A DNA stretch of 18,735 nucleotides, taken from positions 1 through 18,735 of the forward strand of contig JAJIRX010001009.1 of the NCBI GenBank assembly GCA_023853785.1. Direction: 5' to 3'. Source of the DNA: Psilocybe azurescens. Its lineage: Eukaryota > Basidiomycota > Agaricomycetes > Agaricales > Agrocybaceae. This document shows positions 1 through 8,776 of this stretch, one piece after another (position 1 is the first letter of the stretch; every line of letters starts with the position of its first letter). The notes beneath the pieces are model-generated. The model did no database searches, had not been told where the DNA came from, and saw only the letters and a list, made by a program, of their open reading frames with translations. Both the position numbers and the translations under genes were made by a program.

Positions 1-374
1 TTGAGCCACTGCGGCATTCTGGAGCTGTAAGTTGGTCTGGGTACGGGATCAACGCGTTGGATGCGCACAATTAGAGCTTCTTGCAGAGGTGACAGGCGTA
101 AGGTGGGATCATTCTGTCAGCTTGACCTTTGCAACTCAAAGTGAGCGCCTGCGGTGAGAGAACACAACCGGAGGAAGCTCTTCACGTGCTCTTCCTGCTC
201 CTAGCTCCATCATTCTCATATTTACCCTGGATGGATATAGGTACATGCCCAAGTAAATAAACACATAAATCAATCCATAGTGCAAGTAAGCTTAAAACCA
301 CAAACATAAGAAACTAGCAATGTAATAAAGAAAAATAACGAAAAATAAATCAACGAAAGCAAAATCAGAAACCC
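1..374. other. Left flank, no firm gene
   Basis: No gene can be assigned here. The right part (about 290-374) is AT-rich and would be the 3' untranslated region of the minus-strand membrane-protein gene that stops at 375. On the plus strand a good-looking donor (GTAAGT at 27) and acceptor (TTAG ending at 74) would make a 48-nt intron, so the last exons of a plus-strand gene entering from the left are possible. Joining the flanking frames gives either a short basic peptide or an immediate stop, so I do not call it. A CACGTG lies at 183-188 with no clear owner. Confidence 0.4.
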
Positions 375-3300
375 TTAAAAACTATCATGATATAGAAAAT
401 CCTGAGTATTGGTGAATGTGGTTGTGATATTGGCAAGACCGATATTTGGTATGTTGTGAGTGATAGCAAGAGAGATGGCATTCCAGGTTTGAGTAATAGT
501 AGTGTCGCTCAAAGACTTATCCCGGACGATAAGTGGAGACGTTGCGTTCTGTGTCCAAACAATAGAGCCGCCAACGGTATTAATAGTCCAGTTTCTCAGA
601 GCAGATCCATCATCAGACCCGAAAACAAAGAGCCGGAGGGGTTTGTGAAAGCTGCCACGGTTGAAGTGAGGTCAGAAGGAGGAACCTCGCCAAATATGGC
701 AACTTCTAGCGCTGGAATTGATTGCAGTGATTGATAAAGGGAAGATGATATATCAGGCGGTGTAGGAGCCTTCGTCGCAGTATCGAGGACAAATTTGACG
801 AGAGCATTGGCTACGGTGATATCCGTGATGGACGAAAGGTATTGGAGAATAACATGGTCGGCTAAACTCATGGTACCATATTGACGCGGGTCCAGTTGAG
901 CAGGCGTAAACGGAGCAGTTGCAGATGTACCAGTGAGCAGTGTGCTCAAAAGCTCTCCCTTGTAAACAATTACTCGGGGTAGCATCCCGAGTAAGTACCG
1001 CAGCCTCTCTGACAACTCCTGTTCTCGTATCCAGAAATGGTAGCCGGAGGCGAAGAACATCCAGTACGCCATATATAGGACGATCTGGATAGCATGCGGG
1101 ATTGAATTGAGAGGTACTTGTGGCCGCTTGTAGGCCGAAAACGTTGGTCTCGATAGAATTGATCTGCTGAAGTGCAGTACTGCTGAGCCCTGGGAAGCAG
1201 GATAGGGGAGGTGGAAAAGGTGATGACGGTGATGAAGTATAAAGATTACGTATTGAAGTTGATGAGGCGTTGAAAGGCAACAAAATTGGTGCAATACTAA
1301 GAGCACTCTTGAATATTGGAAGATCAGATGGGCGTTGGAGAAGAACAGATGTCCAATACTTCTTTAACGCGGTTTGTTGCTGAAGGGCGGATGCTGCGTG
1401 ATATTTTCAGGAATTAAGATAACAAATTAGCGAGCAGAAGGAATACCTTGAGCGAAAGAATACATGCGGTCCAACGCAGACTGGGAATTCGAGTTTACTC
1501 TCGAGATCTGCGCATTAGACGGTTGACCCAATTTAGTAAACGATCCAGAAGGTTGAGTAGCGGTCTGAGCAGCAAAATCGTAGCTATAACCGGACAGAGT
1601 CGTTGAAAATGCGCTACCAGCGTTGGTAATCGGGCCATCCTCACTGGCGATATCATTCCACGGACGGGACTGCACATATTGTGTCATTTTCTGCGCGGAA
1701 TCCATATCCTGAGTCTGTACAGCATTCCACATTAGTGCAGCTCGGGCCCATTGTGTACGGTTCGGAAACTTCGCCTGGTCAAGACCACTTCCAACGTCGA
1801 TTAAAGGGCCTGAGAAGCGCAGTTGCTAGTCGCTGTACTGCCCTGCATCATCCAGATATTAGAGTAAACAGATGTTGTGTTGAAGTTGGTCTTGAATTGT
1901 TGATTGACGACAGGAATTAGATCCACAAGCGCTTGGGCAAGGCCATTGCACCCACTTGTAGCCGTGCACACACATGTCGCATCTACAACAACTTTTCAAC
2001 CAGGATTCAGCATATGAAAGGGCATAAACATACCCAAAGTACAACCAGCACCCACGGAGTCGCCTGAGCAACTAGGATGCGACTGTTTCTTTTTCCTATC
2101 GAGACACCGACACCTGCACCGATCGCAGCCAGCACAACGATTAGAAGAATGGAAAGTATTAGATACATCCGTTTCTTCTTGGTTGAGGCGAATCTGGGGC
2201 ATTAACGCGACGGCCATTATTTGTAGAAGACGGATTCGAATGAAATATTTGTGCTTGAGCAGGACCCTCTTGAAGGCCAAGTTTCCTCGCCTCAGCTTCA
2301 TACTGTTCATACGGCATTGAGGCAGGATCAGGAAGATTTTGGTATAAACTGTTATGGGAGCTGTCATATGGGCGATGACCATTATCTAACATTTCGTGAA
2401 GAACACCAGCACGGTTGACAAGGTCCGGAAGAGGAGCAGCCTCTTCTTGTTTTCTATGTGCATTTGCTTCCGCAACAGATATATTGGGAATCAGAGGGAC
2501 AGGTGGTAGTGGTTTAACCCTTCTCCAAGGGAAAACATGCCGCAATGAAATCCCAGATATCTTTGAAATAAATGAAGGTGCCATGCTTTTGAACGAATGC
2601 ACCGAGTCCCGAGCGGGAGGATCTTTAGGCGCATTATCTCTCAATAGTCGTCGCTGCGTCTCCCCGTGGCAGGCCAAGTGTTGTTTCTAGAGTAATCCGC
2701 TATTTGCTCGTCGCCGACTTCGTAAGTTGTGGATAATTTATTCTGATATCCTTTCTCAATACTGCCAATACTATCGGAGGAGATTTGACTCGAGGCAGAC
2801 TTGGTATATGGTGGGGCCGGACCAGTTGTTGACGCACTTCCAGGAACACCCCCAACGACAGCGACCCTAGCAAGAGATGGATAACCTTGCATTGAATGGA
2901 GGGTCTCCGAGCCATCGGATTGTCGGTTTGATGACTTCGTTGACGCCTTAGACGGACGAGGAAACGAACTAGGCGGAGGTGATCGGCTATCCAGGAGTCT
3001 TTGATTCGGCAGCACTTTGCCAGAAGTGTAACGATTGCCAAAGCTATTGACGCTGTCTGACTGGCTCGTGACAGGAGGATATGTCATTTCTGAGATTCCA
3101 CTAAAGGCGTCACTAGCATAGGAGGTTCGTTTGTTCTTCCTGAGTTCTTTATTCTCCTGCAATAGAGAAGTGATGAACGAAGTGGGTAACAGGCGATCTT
3201 CTGCAGCATCAAGACCGATGCTAGATGCGCCATCGTGCCATTCCAATGCCGACGCATTAGAAGACGACGGCTGTGAAGAATGAGCCGGGGTGAGGTGGTT

Positions 3301-3611
3301 GACTGGGTGTGGAATTGAATGAAGGACTGGGGTCAGATGAAGGAATGGAAGGTCCTCGCGGTGGGGTGGAGGAGCTCTGCGCAAAGGAGATATTGGAGGA
3401 AGGGAAGCCGGGTTGAAGACCGTTCTGCTCGGTGAGGGTGAATCAAAGTTGGTACGCAAGGGAGTAGATGGAATAGAGGAAGGCGGTTCTGGGAACCTGG
3501 ATAGGCCAAGACTGATAGTACTTTCAGCTATACCAGAAGCATTGGTATCGAGAGAGGCGCCCGAGACATGTCGAGGCCTGGTGGGTATCGGTTCTTCCTG
3601 TTAATGGACAT
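375..3611 (-). CDS. Conserved single-pass membrane protein, function unknown
   Basis: I do not recognise a named family, but the composition and order match large membrane proteins I believe are widespread in Agaricomycetes. The product would be about 1,045 residues. A cytosolic, Ser/Pro-rich N-terminal half (about residues 1-480) contains stretches such as PTRPRHVSG, LGLSRFP, LLPTSFITSLL and EAAPLPDLVNRAGVLHEML. A basic stop (KKKRM or RRKRM) then precedes one hydrophobic helix at about 485-507 (ILSILLIVVLAAIGAGVGVS). The C-terminal half is presumably extracellular, with a Cys-rich start (TCVCTATSGCNG), many Asn-x-Ser/Thr sites and the signature PDRPIYGVLDVLRLRLPFLD. Two introns fit: 1394-1446 and 1983-2033 (or 1992-2033). 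The frame breaks at about 3600, 2662-2665, 2172-2174, 2090-2094, 1803-1805, 976-979 and 622-625. Each break is explained by one missing base, or two at 976-979. The ATG at 3609-3611 depends on the first correction. Confidence 0.75.
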
Positions 3612-4362
3612 GTTGGGAAACTATGATAGATGCTGTCGACTAGAGGAATTTGCTTGTTGGCAGGGACCGTCCAGGACGGGCAATCTACATACCCTGTCAG
3701 ACCTTGAAGGCCAGCGCACCGACGAGAGTAACGGTCGGTAACAATGAGGCAACAGGACTCAGAGATGGCCAAGGTGGAAAGGAAGAAAAGAGAAAGGCAA
3801 AGGCTACAAGGGCCGGTGGGAGACTACTTGGTAGGACCTGACAGTGAGAAATGAAATACAAATGAGTGAATCAAGATTGTTGGACATTGAATATTGATGA
3901 GGCATCCATCACTGTTCCTGATGGCTCAGATGACTACATTTCTCACACCTCACCGCAAACGAATTCCACGCGATACATTGGCAAAACAGTGCAGTTGAAG
4001 TTGCAAAAAGAAGCCGTGACGAAATATCATAATAAACATCGTCCTTCTACATGATAGTAGGTGTGAAGGTTAAGGCCGTCACAATGATGACTTTAGCCGT
4101 GACATCGTCTTTAGATACAAAAGGTATTCTTAGGAAATAACATTTCGCTGTACTTTCTAATTCAATGATAAAGGAGGAATGACCAAGTAGACGTAGAGCA
4201 AATGAAATTTTGGTTTCCAGGCGAATGGAGTATGGATCCAAAATTGAAGAAAACATGAGTACAAAGTCATAAAAGGCTGAACAGAAACATAAATGGCGTG
4301 ATATGATAAAAGGAAGGAAATCCAAATTCGAAAGGGTAAAAGGAGGGACACCTGCGATAGGT
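3612..4362. other. Intergenic: promoter of membrane-protein gene and RAC1 3' UTR
   Basis: No conserved coding frame is visible on either strand over these 750 bases. The right part follows the RAC1 stop codon and would be its 3' untranslated region. The left part lies upstream of the membrane-protein gene and contains a long pyrimidine tract on the minus strand (plus-strand purines at about 3771-3802), common in fungal core promoters. I see no clear TATA box. Confidence 0.5.
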
Positions 4363-5337
4363 TCAGGCAATGATGCATGACCTCTTGCTACCTTTCTTGA
4401 CCTGGGGAGGAGGGTTTACTGGATAGAACATTAGACCTTGTATCGCTTTAAATAGGGGGAATCACCACTCACAAACGGCTCGGATAGCCTCATCAAACAC
4501 AGTCTTCAGTCCTTTCTGGGTGAGTGCCGAACATTCGAGATACTTCACAGCCTTGATATCTTTACACATCGCCACACCCTGAGAGTATTGTATAGGCGCC
4601 ATGCGACTAAGTATGAACGATGAATACTGTCGGCATCCATTATTGCATGGGTGGTCACTTACCGGTCTCGCAGCTTCTCAATAGTAGCCGGATCTTCGCG
4701 CAAATCGAGTTTTGTGCCAACTAGGACAATGGAAGTCGAAGGTGCGTGATGCGAGATTTCGGGATACCACTAAAAGACAGTCGGTCAAGGCACAGGCGTT
4801 AGATGGCAGTTTGCACACCTTCGTCCTCACGTTCTCGTAGCTTGGAGGGCTTACGAGAGAGAAACAGATCAGAAAGACGTCGGTCTGGGGGTATGATAGA
4901 GGTCGGAGACGGTCGTAATCTTCTTGTCCAGCGGTATCCCACAAACCGAGCGAGATCGTCTTGCCATCGACCATTACGTTCGCCGAGTAGTTGTCAAAAA
5001 CTACACAAGAAGGGTGGAATTTCAGGGGGTCCTTCAGGGAAGGGGTCGAGTCGAGAAACTAACCAGTTGGTATATACTCTCCCTAAGGGCGAAGGTAGTT
5101 AGCACCAGCGAGATACCGCAGAATACGATAGAAACATACGGGAAATGCGTTGGTCGTATAAGATATGAGAAGACATGTCTGAAGAGAATAAATTTGAACT
5201 GAAAAAGGTAAACCAAGCTCTCAGCGCCACTGTGCGTACCTTCCCAACTGCACCGTCTCCTACAACAACACCTGAGAAATTACTGATCAGCCATGCCCGA
5301 GCCATATGAAGAAGGTCAAACATTTGATGGCTTGCAT
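4363..5337 (-). CDS. RAC1: Rac-type Rho GTPase
   Basis: A Rac small GTPase, a membrane-bound switch that controls actin polarity, hyphal growth and NADPH oxidase activity in fungi. Eight exons join without any frame correction: 5322-5337, 5240-5271, 5140-5178, 5064-5082, 4819-5000, 4663-4769, 4473-4606 and 4363-4418. They give 194 residues, the usual family length. Visible motifs are the P-loop GDGAVGKT (10-17), switch I with YIPTVFDNY (32-40), switch II DTAGQE (57-62), TKLD (115-118) and SAL (about 158-160). Gly12 and Gln61 are intact, so it should hydrolyse GTP. The tail has basic residues (KKGSKR) and a CAAX box, CIIA. It is Rac and not Cdc42 because of [24 protein letters not shown] and TKLD (Cdc42 has LGLFDTAGQ and TQVD). 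Both the first exon (16 nt) and the fourth (19 nt) are very short. Confidence 0.95.
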
Positions 5338-5971
5338 GTTATCCTACGTGAACTCGTGAAGCTATGCTTTGGGGGATATATAAGGTGAGGGTCGTAATGT
5401 GGAGAGAATGATACAAAAAGAGAAAATGAATCCAAGGAGAAGTAACTTGCTGGTGACAAGAAATGATGTTGGAACGGTTATGATCACTGTTTGGCGTGGG
5501 CATGTGGAATCATCACAGTCTGGGCATTCGCCACAACAGTTGTACACAGATAAGGGCCGATTGCACTAATGCCAAAAAAATAGGAGATTTTGGAACAGAC
5601 TCGTCTTCAATTTGGAAACCCTATATGTTACATAGATAACCAACAAGAAAACATAAATAACTGAGTAAGATAGCTACGGAAACCAGAAACAGTTCGAGTA
5701 CATTTTGTAAAGTAGAGTCGACTTAAATTCCATGAAAAAGGTGTTGACACAACCTGATGCAAAACTTGTGGACAACAGGGAGGAAAGTATGAAAAATATA
5801 GATGTACAAGAAGGAAATAAAAAGGATGAACAGAAAACGCGAAACTCCGTAATATAAGAAAGTGGAAACGGATATCAAGAAAGGCGACGGGTAAAATGAC
5901 ATACAATATGTTGAAATGACATAGCAATATAAGATAGCAGTTGACGAAAGCGACGGGCGGCGCGAAAGCGC
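5338..5971. other. Intergenic: RAC1 promoter and zinc-finger gene 3' UTR
   Basis: No coding frame is supported here. The part next to RAC1 holds a TATATA at 5376-5381, about 40 bases upstream of the ATG, and a CT-rich minus-strand stretch at about 5395-5450, both compatible with a promoter for that gene. The rest is AT-rich and follows the stop codon of the zinc-finger gene at 5972. Confidence 0.5.
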
Positions 5972-7844
5972 CTAGGTGTTGGGGTTGTCTTGGGACATCC
6001 TCCTCTTCTTAACTGGTGGAGTGACTTCAGCCGAAGTATCAACATTTGCGAGCAAGGCTGGCCGCTTCCCTGTAAAGCGAGGTTCATCCTCTAGTTCAGG
6101 AAATGGTAGGTTCAGATCAACATCAAGTTGATTTGTGGCATCTTCTTCGGCGAATCCAAATGGCTCCAGGAGCCCAATTCCCAAACTGGCGATGGTCGAT
6201 AACGAACCACTACGAAGAATGGGACTTTCACTCTCAAAGGAGCTTTGGGTAAACGGACAGGAGAGATTGTTCCTACACCGCCAATGGTGGGCCAGGAATC
6301 ATATATAGAAAAGAGATCACTGTTGGTGGCAGTCAGGTTTGAAGAAGATGAAGCCAGGGAGCCTTCAGCAAACCAGGAATCAGAATAGTCAGACAAGTGT
6401 TTTTATGTGGGGTTGCAATGGGCTTCCTAAAGGCGACGAGCCTGAAAGGCGTTGTTTGGAGCCACGATACTGTTTGGTGGCGGAGGTTAAAGGAGAAGAC
6501 ATCTGACTTTTCATGAATTGGGGTTTGTGCATTGTTCTGGGAAAGAATATCTTCGACCGCGCTGGTGTCTCAAAGCCAAGCGATTGAGAAAGGGTGCGAG
6601 CCGGACTCGATGTAGGCGACGAATTCATAGCTAACATGGTCATAGGACTGGCCTCCAACAGGCCTTTGATGGGACTCGCCAGGGGACGTGAAACCATAGT
6701 CAACGATATATCGCGTGTATTGGAATGGAGGGGATGGCTTGGACTCGGAAAACGCCATGGTTGTTCTGATGGGAGGCGGGGAGGCGAATGTCGGAAAGAA
6801 GGTGTCTGGAGGATTGTAGGGGATTCTGGGATAACAGGGCGTAGCAAAGCAGGAGAGTTTGCAGCCAGCGCATCAGAGTTCGAACTAAAAGATTCGGGGA
6901 TCGGAGGATGTATCAGCTTGAGGAGTTAATGGAGGGCTAGCTGTCGTAACAGGAACGGGAGGCTCGGTTTCACTCTCAGAATCGCTATGTTCTGAAGGAT
7001 CCGGGTGCGAAGGCTGAGACGGTAAAGGTGTAGGCAGACATTCTTCCTCGTCCTTCTTGGTCTCACGATCACGTCCACGTTTAGAGGTTTGGGACACAGG
7101 TTTCGCGGTGCGGAACCGGGACTTGTGCGACATTATCTCAGGAGCCGTCTGAGGGACGACAACCATAGTGACAAGGCTGTCGTGAGCCTCGTCGCGAGAT
7201 TTGGAAACTGTGTGCCTATTTTCTTCTAAAGCGATGTTAATCGATGTGTGATCAAAGAGTGCAGACAAATACGTACTTCCAGACCCACGCCCCCTTGGGC
7301 GGTCGATATTGCCGTCCCTTCGATTAGACATGGCTATCTTATGCTTTTCAAAGACATGCCTTCTCCACATACTCTTGGCGTTGACGCCTGCGTAAGTACG
7401 CCTGCAAAAAGTGCATCGCAAACGGGGCTCTCGCCCTCCGGCCAGCCTTCAGCGCCGCGATCCTTGAGATCCCTCTTTTTGCAGGACACCAGCCACGAGG
7501 AGGTTCCAGATGAGGAGGATATGGTATCAGATTTGTATTGCCATCAGGATGTGTGACGAAGTCATGGGCATCGAGAAACCATTCTGGATTCTCCGCCATT
7601 AAGGAATAGGTGAGACCATCTGAATGTTGATGGGAGTTGGGGAAAGTGGTGAATGGTGGGTGGATGAAGAGGACGTTAGGGTCGGAAGGCTGGGGGTCCA
7701 TGCCTGGGGAGGGACAGCTAAGGAGTCGTGGGAGCGACTCTGGGTCCTTGTGGGTGGGCGAGATGAGGAAGCATGTGCGGAGGGAGTATAGGGAGCTGGC
7801 TGGAAGGAGGCGGCTGCAGAGGCAAAGAAGGCGAGAGCAGACAT
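5972..7844 (-). CDS. C2H2-like zinc-finger protein, basidiomycete type
   Basis: A nuclear or DNA-binding role is inferred only from one zinc-finger-like module. The product would be about 610 residues starting MSALAFFASAAASF. A conserved N-terminal block includes LMAENPEWFLDA and PYPPHLEPPRGWCPAKK. The finger follows at about residues 145-170: LRCTFCRRTYAGVNAKSMW then RRHVFEKHKI, that is C-x2-C-x15-H-x4-H, with a longer loop than classic C2H2 fingers. After it come RPRGRGSGKENR, a Ser/Pro-rich middle (TPSFRHSPPRLPSEQPWRFP) and an acidic/basic tail ending in KKRRMSQDNPNT, a possible nuclear localisation signal. One 51-nt intron (7226-7276) is a multiple of three and so is easily missed. The frame must be repaired once between about 7560 and 7844 and at 7476-7480, 7424-7427, 6896-6899 (two bases), about 6400-6404 (two bases) and 6236-6238. 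I believe homologues exist across Agaricomycetes without a described function. Confidence 0.75.
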
Positions 7845-7923
7845 GGCGGGCGGCCAAGGAGCAGCGCTGGCCTTTACATACTCACACTGTTGATGGCCTC
7901 ATGTCAAGCGGAGTTTGCACGAA

Positions 7924-7946
7924 ACGCGTCAGTCACGTGAACGCGT
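7924..7946. promoter_or_regulatory. ACGCGT - CACGTG - ACGCGT cluster
   Basis: Two ACGCGT boxes (7924-7929 and 7941-7946) flank a CACGTG (7934-7939, within the palindrome TCACGTGA). They lie 80-102 bases upstream of the zinc-finger gene's ATG at 7844 and just beyond the stop codon of the DUF423 gene at 7971. ACGCGT is the MCB element bound by the Swi6/Mbp1 complex for G1/S genes in ascomycete yeasts, and CACGTG is a bHLH site. Use of these sites in this organism is inference. Confidence 0.45.
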
Positions 7947-7970
7947 CACTTCATTTAACTACTAGTAGTA

Positions 7971-8475
7971 CTACAACAACAACGATATGTATCCAGCTAT
8001 CATTACCATCCCTCCAAGTGGCGTTATCGGCCCCATCAATTTAAGTCTACCATCCTCGTTAAGTCCACTCTTCATTCCGTCAAAATAGCGCTTACTTTTC
8101 CCGTCCTAGCACCAGGGCCCATATGCTCCCGAAAATACAATCCCCCGCACGCAATAGCGGGTCCTGCAAATCGGTGACTTGCAAACCTCGGGTGTAGAGA
8201 TAGTGCCATCAGTCCAAGGCCATTGTAGATCTGTTCCCTATGTCACTTTGTTCTTTGTACCATCGAAAATGAACAACCTACAGCGTAGCTCGACGCCGTT
8301 TCCCACGCATGGATATTGGCTGGTGTTGTTCCCTCCCTATTTCGAAGACCATGGCCTTGTTTCCGTTAGAGGAAACGGTCCCATCACTATCTTTCAGTAC
8401 TCACTTCCAAAGGCGCCGGTCAGCATGCCTGTCGCAACTATAGAGGAAGTAATCTGAGTTTGCAGCGCACGTCAT
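7971..8475 (-). CDS. DUF423/TMEM256 family small membrane protein
   Basis: A small, multi-helix membrane protein of the DUF423 (YgdD/TMEM256) family, whose biochemical role is unknown. Four exons (8405-8475, 8282-8355, 8096-8230, 7971-8046) give about 119 residues, the usual family length. In order one sees SSIVATGMLTGAFGSHGL with the family's GAFGxHGL motif, HAWETASSYAIYNGLGLM, a hydrophobic run ending in VFSGSIWALVLGRE, and the C-terminal signature LGPITPLGG-like segment MGPITPLGGMVMIAGYISLL. The introns are 8356-8404, 8231-8281 and 8047-8095 (49-51 nt), each with a TAAC-like branch site or a clean acceptor. Two single G losses (8142-8146 and 8128-8130 in plus coordinates) break exon 3. The ATG at 8473-8475 is in another frame unless two A residues were lost just downstream, so the start is uncertain. 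Confidence 0.8.
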
Positions 8476-8776
8476 TGAAAGCTGATAATGACTAGAAACC
8501 AACCAAAAGCCGCTCCTGTTTTCCACAAGGCCTGTCATCTTTAAGCTAATAGTCTTCCAAGCTGAATATGGAACTTTACCGTCATTCGTTTCAATAAGTA
8601 GATGTCGAATGTTCAGGGAAATAATGAAATGGCACAAGTGTCAAGGAATTAGAACTTACGTAATTAGTCGTTCCCGTTCACGTGAGACAGAATATTGAGA
8701 ATCAATCGAAAATCTCAATATAATTATTGAATTGGAAAAAGTTTAGACTCAGAGGTCTTTCCATCGTCTATCAATC
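8476..8776. promoter_or_regulatory. Divergent promoter, DUF423 gene / SPB1
   Basis: About 300 bases separate the minus-strand DUF423 gene from plus-strand SPB1, so the two probably share this promoter region. It contains a palindromic TTACGTAA (8656-8663) and a CACGTG (8679-8684), about 115 and 95 bases upstream of the SPB1 ATG, followed by an AT-rich stretch at 8695-8745. An open frame on the minus strand at 8401-8637 has no conserved features beyond the exon already assigned. Confidence 0.5.

Noticed and set aside
1..180. Plus-strand terminal exons around the 27-74 intron
   Set aside because: Splice signals look good, but no joined frame gives a recognisable or clearly coding tail.
375..3611. 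Membrane-protein gene as a decayed pseudogene
   Set aside because: Stops occur only after frame shifts, the shifts sit in homopolymers, and the same error type hits SPB1, which is essential in yeast. Sequencing error explains it better.
3650..4054. Two plus-strand open frames between the membrane-protein gene and RAC1
   Set aside because: Short, low in conserved features, and placed in the expected promoter and 3' UTR of flanking genes.
4363..5337. Calling the GTPase Cdc42
   Set aside because: [21 protein letters not shown] and TKLD are Rac residues; Cdc42 has LGLFDTAGQ and TQVD.
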